Source: Pezicula radicicola (taxonomy: Eukaryota; Ascomycota; Leotiomycetes; Helotiales; Dermateaceae). Taken from it: DNA of 64,000 bases. The DNA lies in NCBI GenBank assembly GCA_003008705.1, contig PDUO01000041.1, forward strand, positions 118,716-182,715, read 5' to 3'. The notes below the pieces were generated by a model. It made no database searches, had not been told where the DNA came from, and saw only the letters and a list, made by a program, of their open reading frames with translations. Below are positions 1 through 10,150 of the stretch, in pieces; position 1 is the stretch's first letter, and the number at the start of each line of letters is the position of its first letter. The translations under genes were made by a program, and so were the position numbers.

Positions 1-1078
1 AACGAGGCCGGAGAGGAGGAGTTCGAGTCTCTAGTTGAACATAGTCTCAAAGAGTGAACATAGCTCTAGTGGATTATCTACGATTTCCAGAAGGGATTAA
101 GTCCTAAAGCCGTCGTCACCCGAAAGTTCCCTGCCATTGTCTATGTGATCGCGCTCGCCTCTCGATAAAATCGTCATATAAAACAGCAATCAAAATTGTT
201 AAATTCGTCGGCCATCGCACCTAAACATTGCATTTATCTATAAATTCCACTGAGTGTCAGGTTAACCTAGTGATTGTTAATGTGGAAGGGGCTAAATAAA
301 GCATAGGTTAGTTTCTACACACTACATTGTTTTTACGCACTCCCTAGTTTCTGCACACCACTTGGTTTCTACAGCCATTTTGGTTTCTACACACTATTTT
401 GTTTCTACGCACTAGTTGAATTAGATGATCGAGACAGCAAATTTTCAAGGGTTGTACGAAAAAGTCTACCCCTGTTCTACGAGTCACCGCCATAAGCTAG
501 TAGGGATCTGACTAAGGCGTCGTTGATGGAAGCAGATCATGTAATCAAGTGCTGGCACAGTATAAGCCAATCAGAGGAGAGAGGCCAGGGCTGCGGCTAT
601 TAGGGCTGCTGCTACTGCGGCTGCGGCTGCTGCGGCTGTCAGCCAAGGTCAGCACACATAGTAGCATCAGCACAGCGACAGACAACACCTCTAGAAAGAA
701 TTTCCTGTGCGTTGCAGGCCGTTATTCGTTTGTTTCCGACAAGACAAATCAACAGACCGTATGAATATGACAACGTCAGCTGATTTTCGGGACAAAACCT
801 AAGGATCAATTACCGGCACTTTTGGATGCTAAGGAAATGTACCTCGTATTACCGGTATTCTAACTCCATATTTAGAATATTATTATTAATTTGTACCTAA
901 TGCTAAGCCTTTCGAGAGAGGAAAATGTTCATATATATGCCTACTTCTGTCTTGAGTTAAACCATCATTCTACAGCAGCAGCAATAACCACATCTCTTTA
1001 ATCATCTCTTGCTATCATCCTACAACAACAACCCTACCTTAATTAACTCAAACTAACAATACAAATACCTTTATCAAA
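1..1078. other. 5' intergenic stretch with short degenerate repeats
   Basis: No convincing gene. From about 305 to 412 a short motif of the form TTTCTACACAC/TTTCTACGCAC recurs five or six times in degenerate form. Around 590-640 there is an imperfect CTG/CGG trinucleotide run, which gives a Leu/Arg-rich 71-codon open frame at 549-764 that I regard as spurious. The last 150 bases are the promoter and leader of the gene starting at 1079. Confidence 0.6.
931..938 (+). promoter_or_regulatory. TATA-like element of the 1079 gene
   Basis: ATATATAT about 145 bp before the ATG at 1079, followed by a pyrimidine/CAA-rich leader that looks like a fungal 5' UTR. The start context ATCAAAATG is good. Inference from position and sequence only. 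Confidence 0.4.
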
Positions 1079-1792
1079 ATGCTCTTCACTCTCGCCCTCG
1101 CTCTTCCCCTCCTCGCCCTCACTGCCTCTGCGGTTCCAACCCGCCGCACTGCAAGCGTTCAAGTCCAATTTGCCAACGATGTCACCGGAGCCAATGGCAA
1201 CGCTTACATCCCTCTCGACGGGTCTTTAGTCAGCCTCGGACAGGCCTATGCCAACACCAACTTGGAAGTTGACGGCACCCTCTTCGTCACCAGCTTACAG
1301 TTCACTGCCAACTTCCAAAACGTTGCATGCACAGTCTTCAGGAATGGCGTTACCGTGGTCGCCAGCATCTCTAACCCAGAGAAAGACTTCGAGAAATTCT
1401 CCCAAAAACCACTGAACTGGCAAACCGGCTTTGACATCAGCTGCGCCGTTGATTCAACCCCCGCTCGCCGCGCTGCCGGCACCGTCCAAGTCCAATTCGC
1501 CAACGACGTCACTGGCGCCAACGGCAACGCCCGGATCCCTCTTGACGGCTCTGCCATCGTCCTTGGAGAGGCCTATGCCAACACCAACTTGGAAGTTGCC
1601 GGCACCCTCTTCGTCACCAGCTTCCAGTTCACTGCCGACTTCCAAAACGTTGTCTGCGATGTGTTGAAGGATAAGGCTATCAAGGTCGCCCACATTGCCA
1701 ACCCACAGCAGGACTTCCAGACCTTCTCCCAGAAGCCTTTGAACTGGCAGACTGGTTTCACCATCAACTGCACTCGTCCTTACTATGCCTAA
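1079..1792 (+). CDS. small secreted protein with two tandem 109-residue modules
   Basis: Intact single-exon frame of 237 residues. Residues 1-19 form a typical signal peptide (Leu/Ala-rich core, cleavage near SAVP). Two modules follow with an exact 109-residue period: VQVQFANDVTGANGNA at 27 and 136, Cys84/Cys122 in the first and Cys193/Cys231 in the second, both ending in PLNWQTGF before the last Cys. Each module is preceded by Arg-Arg (22-23 and 130-131), so Kex2 could trim the pro-region and split the protein into two similar one-disulfide domains. I do not recognise the family. Such short, cysteine-paired secreted proteins are typical of extracellular or effector-like fungal proteins. Codons are GC-rich and clean, unlike the decayed surroundings, so I judge it functional. 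Confidence 0.85.
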   Translation: MLFTLALALPLLALTASAVPTRRTASVQVQFANDVTGANGNAYIPLDGSLVSLGQAYANTNLEVDGTLFVTSLQFTANFQNVACTVFRNGVTVVASISNPEKDFEKFSQKPLNWQTGFDISCAVDSTPARRAAGTVQVQFANDVTGANGNARIPLDGSAIVLGEAYANTNLEVAGTLFVTSFQFTADFQNVVCDVLKDKAIKVAHIANPQQDFQTFSQKPLNWQTGFTINCTRPYYA

Positions 1793-4483
1793 ACTCTCTG
1801 AGTTCGATGAACCCACTTGTACGATTGGCGAAGCGGCATAAATTGAATTAAGTGAAGTGGGCATTGGTTGAGTAGGGTAGAGGGATGGAACAAGGAGTAT
1901 GACTCTGCATTGGCGTTTCTTTTCTGGGTTTTTACATTTGATTCCTTAGATAATGTTCGATAATAGGTATTTATTAGTATTATAGGCTCCTAAAGTAATA
2001 CTAAACGTACTTTTATTGAATTAAAACACAGAGCTTCTCAACTAAAGAAATAACTATGACTTATAATAGCGAGAAATAGTGCTCACACCAAAATTCCAAA
2101 GTCATCGAGCGCTAAGAAAAGGGTAGGGGAAGGTATAAGCGAGCTCAAGACGGCCTAGCGACAACTTCTATAAATACGACCATTAAGACGACTTTAGTAG
2201 AAGAAAACAAGAGAACAAAGAACACAGCTGCAAGGAGTGACTACTAAAGAAAGTATACCTAGATCCAAAAGGTCAAGGACAAGTCGGACCGAGGGCAAGG
2301 AATAGTGAAAGAATATATATAGAAATTTAAGAAGAGATGTAGGTAAGAAAACTATAAGGCAGCGGGACCCACCAATATAGGTTTAACATACGCAAGACGA
2401 CCCGGTTGGAGCGGGGCAGGGGTCAATCGGTAGACAGGGAGTAATCCAGATTTCAGTGGTTTAAAGTAAGTATATTCTAGAGATATCAGATAGGTCAGGC
2501 GAGTCGGGTCGCGGCGCTGTCGGCTCTTGTGACTCGAACTCCAAGCCTGAAGCCGGCTTCGTCTGTCCCTGTGTAAGTGGCTCGCCTTTTGGGGGCGATA
2601 CTAGCGGTGATATTATCCTTGCATTGTCGCCGGGAAGCCCATTGGCTATATTTGTGTCGTCTTTGCTGTCAGGAACTGGTGACTGGGGAAACTCTTGCAC
2701 CGGGACATCGAGAGGCTTAGTCTGCCTCTCAGCCTTGGTCCCATCTACAGGTCAATTGTTGCTGGACGGAACAAGCCGCTCCCGTGAGGTAAACGCAACA
2801 GACCATAATGAAAGAAATTTCCGTTATTGGTTGCCGGCATGAGAATATCCGCCTAGCAGGACCGATAATGCAAGCCACATTCCAGCAATAAGCAAATTTA
2901 TCGATAATACGTGACGGAAGATGGGTCTTGCGTTGGAACAAGGACTGATGGAGATCGGCCGAAACCTGGCGATTGTACCCCTACGCAGCCCGACTGCTGC
3001 AAAAATGCAAGAGATCCAGCCAGAATTTGCGAGTTGCTTATTTTGGCCAATATCGACGAGGAGGCAGACCCGTTTGTGGAAACATACAGCAGCAACAAAG
3101 CTGTATTTTCTGTTAGGACTAGCGCGACTTGTTGCCGGAGCAGATGGCCTAAGCATGCTGAGCAAGAACTCCCCTGTGCTTCATCAACCCGTAGAGTCGG
3201 GCGTATGGCGTTGACAACGAGACCGGAATTCTCCATACGACTTCCACGCCTGCAGATATCTGTTCCTCAAAACCGACAAAGTCTGCGGGGTTACTTGCAC
3301 GGCACAGGCTGCACCATGCTCTGGGTGAAAATGGGTGCGGAGAGTGGGTGCTAGATGCACAAGAGCGTCCGACATTAAGCGCTTTCCGCGGATGCACAGA
3401 GTTATACAATGGCTGTGTCGAGGAAGACAATTCTCGCCTTGTTTAGGAGACTCTCAGGCTTTGATAGGTTGATGTGGTACAGGGACCTGCAAGATAAGGT
3501 TTCAGATATCAGAATGACATTTGCAAGTCCTCGAGGCTAATCCATCCGAAAAGGAGGCTTGAGGCTAAATCACTGCCTCATGCCGGGCCAATCTGAAGCT
3601 ATTATGAACTGCCGAGTGGTCAAATTCTGCCGAGACTACTATGAAATCTGAGTGATATCTCAGCCCGCCACTCACGCTGATGGCGTTTTGTCTGACGAAA
3701 CATATGTTATGGGCTTTGGGATACATTGACAGAGAAGCCGTGATACCCTCTTTGGGTTAGATCGTGAGCTTATTGGGTCAATGCGGCTTTCCGATACTAC
3801 TGTACATAGGAGGGACTGAATGCTTTGGCTGCATTGTGTGATGCGGCTGCTTCCAAAAAATGCCAGCGAGTCCGAGCCAATGTCCTGCGCAGGCGGACCT
3901 GCAAGCGAGACCAGCTTGACCAAGCAAGGCCTAAGCGAGCCCCCCCCCCCCCGGGCTACTATCTCTTAATACGTTAATGGCTATAGCGGGTTATTTCACT
4001 AGTAGGGACGATAAGAGCGGCTATATATTATTTGGTGACGACATTTGTTTTAGGAATACACTTGTTAACAAAGAGACCTTCTAGATCACCGCTATACTAG
4101 ATTAGGAATTTTAGTATATTGCCCCGGCTTAGTTCCTAAATTCTCCGCCCCTGTGGCTGATGCTAAAAGAGCTATAGGAGTGGGATCAAAACGAGGAGGA
4201 GGAGTATAAGGTCAAATTGAGATTATACACAAAAATTATAGAGGAAGAGGAAGAAGCAAGTGGTCAAGATCACTCTTTCTCATGCAGCGTGTTTTCTCAC
4301 AAGGAACGGGGGGAAAATCAAGATGCGGTGTATTCATCGGGTCGGATTGGTCTGGTATAGGCTAAGGCGCGAAGCTCCTACGGAATAGAAGAAAACATTC
4401 TGAACTTCCTGCCTATCTATCCACCCCTCCGACATAACTCTCCACCTCCTCCTTCACAATCCACCACTGCTCCTGCTCACCCC
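1793..4483. other. long stretch without an assignable gene
   Basis: 2.7 kb between the secreted protein and the repeat precursor. Composition at 2450-3930 is coding-like and several frames stay open for 70-147 codons on both strands, but none matches a family I recognise and they contradict each other. The most protein-like is a Pro/Ser/Asp-rich minus-strand frame ending at 2461 and reading back to about 2760. A 13-base C homopolymer sits at 3940-3952. Probably decayed coding DNA; the original gene is not identifiable by eye. Confidence 0.4.
2461..2760 (-). pseudogene. possible C-terminal remnant of an unknown protein
   Basis: Minus-strand frame of about 95 codons ending with a stop at 2461. 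It is hydrophilic and rich in Pro, Ser, Asp and Gln (for example PQSPVPDSKDDTNIANG and EFESQEPTAPRPDSPD), like a disordered C-terminal tail. No start, domain or intron is evident and the frame breaks upstream. Function unknown; it may be chance. Confidence 0.2.
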
Positions 4484-5323
4484 TCACTTGTCAGCCGGGA
4501 TGGGATTTCCACTGTCATCGAAGCCGTCGGTGTTGTCTGGGTCGCTATTAACGTTCGGTCTCTCTAAGGCCGGCTTGTTTAAGATAGATCTCTTGTCAGC
4601 CGGGATAGGATTTCTACTATCATCGAAGCTGTCGGTATTATCTAGGTCGCTATTGATGTTTGGTCTCTCTGAGGCCGGCTTGTTCAAGATAGATCTCTTG
4701 TTAGCCGGGATGGGATTTCCGCTATCATCGAAGCCGTCGGTATTATCTAGGTCTCCGTTGACGTTCGGTCTCTCTGGTGCCGGCTTGTTTAAGACAGATC
4801 TCTTGTCAGCCGGGATAGGATTTCTACTATCATCAAAGCCGTCGGTATTATCTAGGTCGCTATTAACGTTTAGTCTCTCTAAGGCCGGCTTGTTTAAGAC
4901 AGATCTCTTGTCAGCCGGGATAGGATTTCTACTATCATCGAAGCTGTCGGTGTTATCTAGGTCGCTATTGATGTTTGGTCTCTCTGAGGCCGGCTTGTTC
5001 AAGACAGATCTCTTGTCAGCCGGGATGGGATTTCCGCTATCATCGAAGCCGTCGGTATTATCTAGGTCTCCGTTGACGTTCGGTCTCTCTGGTGCCGGCT
5101 TGTTTAAGATAGATCTCTTGTTAGCCGGGATAGGATTTCCACTATCATCAAAGCCGTCGGTATTATCTAGGTCGCTATTAACGTTTAGTCTCTCTAAGGC
5201 CGGCTTGTTTAAGATAGATCTCTTGTCAGCTAGGATAGGATTTCTATTATTATCGAAGCCGTCGGTGTTATCTAGGTCTCCGTTGACGTTCGGTCTCTCT
5301 GATGCCGGCTTGTTCAAGACAGA
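4484..5323 (-). repeat. 105-bp tandem repeat, 8 copies, with a 315-bp higher-order period
   Basis: Eight 105-bp units encode the 35-residue repeats of the precursor. The variant residue after NKPA cycles Ser, Leu, Pro, Ser, Leu, Pro, Ser, Leu from first to last, and units 4 and 7 share further differences (NINS, TDSFDDSR). This indicates expansion by duplicating a three-unit block of 315 bp. Differences between units are mostly C/T and G/A transitions (CCGG versus CTAG, TTCGG versus TTTAG). Confidence 0.9.
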
Positions 5324-5449
5324 CCTTACACTAACGCCCGAGACTTGGCCGTTAAAGCGTCGTTCAACCTCCTACATCTCGGATGTGGGTAGGGCTGTGG
5401 CACCCAGTGCGAAAGCCGCCAGGGCGACGAGAAAGGATGAGAATTTCAT
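4484..5449 (-). pseudogene. secreted Kex2-type repeat precursor (eight 35-residue repeats), one stop in the leader
   Basis: Reading from the ATG at 5449 the frame encodes a classical signal peptide (residues 1-20, core FLVALAAFALGATA), reaches a TAG at codon 26 (5374-5372), then continues in the same frame for 295 codons to a TGA at 4486-4484. After Arg30-Arg31 come eight tandem units of 35 residues (105 bp), starting at residues 43, 78, 113, 148, 183, 218, 253 and 288. Units begin SILNKPA or SVLNKPA, contain SDLDNTDGFDDSGNPIP, and end ADKR or ANKR; the last ends at Lys directly before the stop. Signal peptide plus repeats separated by Lys-Arg is the layout of Kex2-processed repeat proteins, including fungal ribosomal-peptide precursors. 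The repeats lack Tyr and Cys, so classical tyrosine cyclisation is unlikely. The TAG fits CAG to TAG by RIP. Readthrough or strain polymorphism cannot be excluded. Confidence 0.8.
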
Positions 5450-5560
5450 GTTGGCTGGATGTGCAAGAGGGTGAAATTTTGACCAGCAAAATGATGTTCG
5501 AGAAGGAGAGTAATAGATGAGCGATAAGAAATATTTTTAGGGAGTTTTAGGCCCATCCTG

Positions 5561-5567
5561 ATTTATA
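5561..5567 (-). promoter_or_regulatory. TATA box of the repeat-precursor gene
   Basis: TATAAAT on the minus strand, about 112 bp upstream of the ATG at 5449, which sits in the favourable context CCAACATGAAA. It supports 5449 as the start of the precursor gene. Inference from position. Confidence 0.45.
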
Positions 5568-5925
5568 CCTAACTTTTGGTCTGGTGTTATGGCTGTTAAA
5601 GTTCGTCTCCCTGCGTAGTCCTAGGAGTTTGACGCCATCCGAACATGCTACCGCCCTCGCATAATCGTATTTAAGGTTGGAAACAAGCGCGGGGACAGGT
5701 TTCCAGAAGTTTCAAACAGAATACAAGTGATGAGATGACGATCACACGTCTAGGACTCGCTTACGCCTACTCCAACCCACCCAGTAACACTGGACACGCC
5801 ACGGACTTTGCAATGCAAAGTTTACATAATGCCTTGGCCTTCCTTCATGAGAGATTGAGATCCTGATCTTGACTCACTTCTGGCGCGTGTGAGGTCCTTT
5901 TGTAGGATTGTAACACGTCTTTCGG

Positions 5926-6416
5926 GTGCTAATACGTGCACAGGGGTAACCGTTTTAAGCCTACTACCTACTTACAATACACTATATAAAGCTTAAATAC
6001 TAAATTATAATTTTCTTAGTAATTATCTACTAATAAATTAGTATTAATATTAGACTAAAATATTTAAAAATATAAAATAAAAAAGTATTTAAATAATATT
6101 ATAATATTAAAATATATATTAAAAATAAATAAAAAACTAAATAGTATATTTTATATATTTACATAATTTTTAATTTTATTAATTTCTTATATTAGATTAT
6201 ATAAGTTATATATAGTTTTTTTTTTAAATAATTTTATTAAATTTTTTTCTTATATAATAATATATAAATTATAATTATAATATTAGTTTCTTTAGTTTTA
6301 TAAAATATATAATTATTTAGTAACTCTATTACTAAGTTATTATATAAGTAGTAAAACTGGTAGAACAAGTTACCCCCGTGCATATAACACTTTTACCCCT
6401 GTGTATATATTAGTAC
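5926..6416. mobile_element. AT-rich MITE-like element with terminal inverted repeats
   Basis: The left end (5926-5950, GTGCTAATACGTGCACAGGGG...) and the right end (6393-6416, read in reverse GTACTAATATATACACAGGGG...) are near-perfect inverted repeats differing mostly by transitions. A second inverted copy of the core GCAC(A/G)GGGGTAAC lies just inside at about 6370-6383. The interior (about 5970-6355) is almost pure A/T, as in a RIP-mutated non-autonomous transposon. GTCTTTC occurs on both flanks and might be part of a target duplication. No coding capacity. Confidence 0.55.
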
Positions 6417-6654
6417 CTTGTCTTTCAGATCATCATGAAGCACTCCGTGGATCGTTTCGTTTAGCAATTAGCATCATGACTCAGAAAATCCCCGCGATCA
6501 ATACTTGTTATGTCTGGAATTAAGGTTTGAGGCTCATTCATCGAATGGAAGTTCTGTGAACTCTTGACTCTCTCTCTCTCTCTCCAGAACCTAACAATTG
6601 CCTCTACTTTCAGCCTTGTATTCTTCATCCACCAACAATTCAGCACCACCGAAA

Positions 6655-7250
6655 ATGTCTTTCCCTATTTACCAAAGCGTCAATTATGAGGATGCTGAGA
6701 AGGAGGAATTGAGCTACTTCATTCGGAGCCAGAACCAGAACAAGAACAACTTACCAACCCAGACTCCTTAGAAGAACAACTCTCACTAAGCCGTCGTTCG
6801 ACCCCAAGGAAATTTGCTTCAGCAGGCTTCACTATCGCCATTTTTCTCTCCTGCGTCGACTCCACCCTATTAATCCTCGCAGTAACTGGCTCTCAGTCTC
6901 TGCGGCCCAAAGAAAGAAGCAGCTACGAAATGGGATTCAGCGAAGAGAAGCTCCGTACGCTGCCTCCCCCAGGACATAATCTCCCCTCCCTAACCCCTAA
7001 CACAACCATGAACACCAGTATACAGCAAAACTTACTTACACGGTGCAACAGTGCCATAAGCGTCAATCCAACTCGAGTAAATCCACTTCGCCACCCCAGT
7101 TGACTTCGAGGCCGACGGGCACAAGTACCTTGTCACGCAGCCCGGCGAGCGCCAGCTCGTAGGTGACGTGAACGACACCGCTTCGAGGTAGGCGATTGAT
7201 GGGGCGTGGCGGGATTTGCTGTGGGGGAGGTACTTCTCTATCCGCGTGTA
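6655..7250 (+). pseudogene. UstYa/DUF3328-like protein, decayed and truncated
   Basis: Starts with a plausible ATG (6655; AAAATG) and an acidic N-terminus (MSFPIYQSVNYEDAEKEE). After a frame change comes a basic stretch followed by one membrane helix (FASAGFTIAIFLSCVDST...LILAVTG, about 6825-6895). Further on, in a third frame, is a lumenal segment (7101-7248) reading VDFEADGHKYLVTQPGERQ, VGDVNDT, and after a TAG, IDGAWRDLLWGRYFSI. One N-terminal helix followed by an (I/V)DxAWxxLLxGRYF block is how I recall UstYa/DUF3328 oxidases, which act on ribosomal peptides in dikaritin-type clusters. At least two frameshifts and several stops are present. The C-terminal half with the HxxHC motifs is missing. 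Identification is from family memory, not a search; its proximity to the Kex2 repeat precursor supports it. Confidence 0.55.
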
Positions 7251-7338
7251 AAGCGCAGGAACTATGGGAAATTATTCATCAACCCAGCAGCCTCCATTTC
7301 GAAACATAGTATACAGCCTAGGTTCTGGCTTAGCTGGT

Positions 7339-7449
7339 CTCTCGCTATCCTTTATAACCCGATTCCCTAATGCAATCGTGCCGTAATGGATCTTCACATC
7401 TGTACTGTCGCGCTCACCTCGGTCGACCACTTCATCTCCGTTACAGTTT
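7339..7449 (-). pseudogene. fragment of a nucleoside-phosphorylase-like (PNP_UDP) domain
   Basis: Minus-strand frame containing CNGDEVVDRGERDSTDVK followed by IHYGTIALGNRVIKDSERP. The IHYGxIASGNxVIKD block is characteristic of the phosphorylase domain found at the N-terminus of many fungal STAND/NLR-like proteins. It loses similarity after about 45 residues, with no start or end. It abuts the UstYa-like relic and probably marks the breakpoint that truncated it. Confidence 0.5.
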
Positions 7450-8262
7450 AGGCAGGTGCTGCACGGCGTAGTTCTCGTCGAATGGTTCTAGCAGAGGCTG
7501 TGACACCTAGCTGGGCTTTGACCTGGGCGAAGGACAGTCGATGCGTCGACCAATCTTTTGAGATATGGCGAATACATTGGCGGATCTCTCTAACAGATAA
7601 TAAATGAGGCTTCGGGGCCCTCTTTTTACGTAGTTGATGACTTGATTCTTAGCGTAAAATGCGGCGAATTGCACGTCGAGGAAGGGAGATTTAAGATACA
7701 ATCTCTCGCTGAGATTTCCTAGTCACTGTAAATTCCGTACCGTCATGCGAATAGGAGTAGGCCATTCGCTTTTCTCTTTCTGAGGAGAGCTGAATATAAA
7801 AGTATCACCCATTTTGAAACCCCTGCTCTTACATCTAGTTGAGCCTAGATAGAATCATAGGAATTCATCACACATCTACACTCAGCGAGGAGGCGGTCAG
7901 GTCTTGACAGTCTGGCTATTAGGCATAGTCCGTCAGTTTGGTGGATCCAGGTTGGATAGTCACTCCGGCCCCCGTTAGCCTGGCTATTGAGAACACTGGC
8001 AACGTGCAACAACTTTTGCATTCTTGTAAGCGCGTATGTAGCCTCTCAAGCAGTAGCCAAAATTCCATTCTCAGTCTCATTTTTCTTTCGTACACCTATA
8101 ATATTAATACAATGCGCCCATCCATCCATCCATGCAGAAAGCCAGTTCCAACTTTTATTCCCCTCGCTCCCATTGCATTTCCTCTATAACAAGACCTAAG
8201 CAATGCAATATGCGGTATTAGAACAATGATCCAACAATAGCAAGAAGTAGTTAGCATAGAAA
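7450..8262. other. no assignable gene
   Basis: A 64-codon minus-strand frame (7507-7701) contains DVQFAAFYAKNQVINYVKR, which looks protein-derived but matches nothing I recognise. The rest is non-coding, with a short CCAT run (CATCCATCCATCCATGC) near 8120. Confidence 0.35.
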
Positions 8263-9260
8263 CTAGCACTTCAAAAAGATCCCCTTCCTCATCTCGCTCT
8301 CCCGCACCTAAAACATGACCTTGATACCAACAAACAGCGCCCCTGACACCGTGACCAGGAATATGAGACCTGGTTCACTCACGTTAGCAATATCACCCCA
8401 CGCCCGTGCATATTCCCGAGAGGCAAAACCGGTGGCGGCTAATAACATACCAGTATAATCCTTAAAATCCCCTGCACAATCGCCTTCAACCCATCTACGC
8501 CCACCGCAAACCCAACCAAATTAGCTGGCACCACCTATTGGGACGTAGACATAGCGAATTAGCCAGCGGTTGAAACTCCTGTGCCAGCCGCGCCAGAAGG
8601 CGACAGTGGACGGGTTATCGGAGAGGCAGCGGAGCATGTTTTCTGGTGGGTCGATGCCGTCGATTACTCACCACAGTCTAAAGAAGCGCCACGGTAAAAG
8701 GAGCTTGAACCACAAGACGTGTAGGTTGAAGTAAGAGAGGAGGGATAACTGGGCCGGAGTATAGTCGGACTAGTTAGGGTTTGCTTTAGAGATGGCGACG
8801 CATTAGTCGAAATAGAGGAGGATTTTCATGGCGAGGAAACAAAGCAGGAAGCGGATGCCGTATTTGATGGTGTGGGAGCGTTCGATTGATGCAGGGGGGT
8901 ATTTGACCTAAGAGATGTAGTTATTGAAGGTTATGATTGGGCCGGTGAGGTAGAGGGGAGCGTAGATGATGTCGGCAACGTAGTTGCGGAAGTTGAAGTC
9001 TTTGGCTGCAGCTGGAATGGCGATGCGGTCACGTTCGGAGAGGGAAGAGGCGTCAAGTTATTCCTTCTTGGGGGCTTTAGCTGTGAAGTAGGGTGATAGA
9101 TTGGATTCTTACCTCTTCAGAGCTGCCATTCTGGCGGTCTATACTCCAGTAGTAGTCGAGATTATAGCTAATGAGTCGTAGGACGCTGAAGTTGAAAAGA
9201 ATTTCCCATCTAGGTATTATACCCTAGTATTCATCCAACCAGACTCCCCAATCATTCAGC
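8263..9260 (-). pseudogene. GUP1: GUP1-like membrane-bound O-acyltransferase, decayed
   Basis: Reads on the minus strand in successive blocks typical of fungal GUP1: WEILFNFSVLRLISYNLDYY (about 9190), LSERDRIAIPA, DFNFRNYVADIIYAPLYLTG (about 8980), [59 protein letters not shown] and [20 protein letters not shown] (about 8575). The C-terminal end then follows (FLVTVSGALFVGIKVMF, stop near 8263). GUP1 proteins are multi-pass ER acyltransferases that remodel GPI-anchor lipids. Several in-frame stops (TAG, TAA) and frameshifts occur. VPIGG runs straight into the late [15 protein letters not shown] block, so the segment with the MBOAT catalytic histidine is deleted. Dead copy; a functional paralog presumably exists elsewhere. 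Confidence 0.85.
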
Positions 9261-10150
9261 GAGGTCCCTTGGCCGCTATCAATGCGGGGTGAGAGCACCT
9301 CCGCAACTTTCGTCCACTTGTATCCGTCACCGAGCTCATTTGCACAGCTTTCGCAATGCAATGTTGGAGTCGAGTCTGTCTGTCAGAAATGGTTCTTACA
9401 AATGTGCCTACAAATCACTGGAATCGTCGTTTCCGAGTTGGTCGCATCTAAATAGTTACAATTCTTAGTCGATTTATCTATCCATTGATTCTAACACGTC
9501 GAGTCAAGCACAAAGCCGCCACGAGCAAGCTGTTTGTTTCATGATATCGTCACCGAGTCTCTAGAAGACATTGCAAAGCCCCATAATCTGACAAAACTCA
9601 GTTCAGTCACACTTTTATCCTTCTGGTGGCCTGGTGTCTTTGCGCGGATCTTTTTGGCTTATATTGTTAACAGCCTTTATATTGGCTCGTCTACAAACAG
9701 TGCGCATTATTCGTATGCCTCCGCTGAAGCCCAAGCTATCGCTGTTAATTATCGAGGTTGTTTATGAAGAATATTCATTAGTTATGACATTGGAAGTAAA
9801 TGTAAAGCGACGTGGAGAGACCACCTCCAACACCTCCAAACCAACCACCATCATCATCAACAATGCCTTCTCCCGCGACACCACCACCTCCATCACCTCC
9901 ACCACCGTAGATCCGTAGCAATTTACCATTTATTTATCAATTGCCTCAATAAGCTATCTATACACAGAGGACATTAAGGCAAACTAAATCAATACTGCAC
10001 ACCAGATTTACCAATTTCAAGTCAAGTCAAATAGCCTTGATTTCGTCGAGCACTCAAGTTAACCATTTGCGCAATCCCTCGTTATCATCTCCGTATTCAA
10101 TGAAGCAAAATCACACATGCTTGCAGCAATGCTCGTCGATCCTGGTCCAG
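9261..10150. other. no assignable gene
   Basis: Contains two small open frames (9534-9767, 9634-9918) without recognisable content, and a Thr/Ser-rich run from CACCACCATCATCATC-type sequence around 9840-9905. The first about 150 bases may hold the N-terminal part of the GUP1 relic (KWTKVAEVLSPRIDSGQG on the minus strand). Nothing else is supported. Confidence 0.35.

Noticed and set aside
549..764. 71-codon frame with Leu/Arg run
   Set aside because: Produced by an imperfect CTG/CGG microsatellite; no homologous content.
1246..1864. Minus-strand and alternate frames of 66-136 codons across the secreted duplicated protein
   Set aside because: They are antisense images of a clearly coding gene and repeat only because the gene repeats.
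2911..3354. 147-codon plus-strand frame with many cysteines
   Set aside because: Competes with equally long frames on both strands, lacks a signal peptide and any recognisable motif.
4488..5474. 328-codon plus-strand open frame over the repeat array (Leu/Ser-rich)
   Set aside because: Shadow of the minus-strand precursor: the minus frame has a proper ATG, signal peptide, TATA box and Kex2 sites, while the plus frame is a Leu/Ser repeat with no signal.
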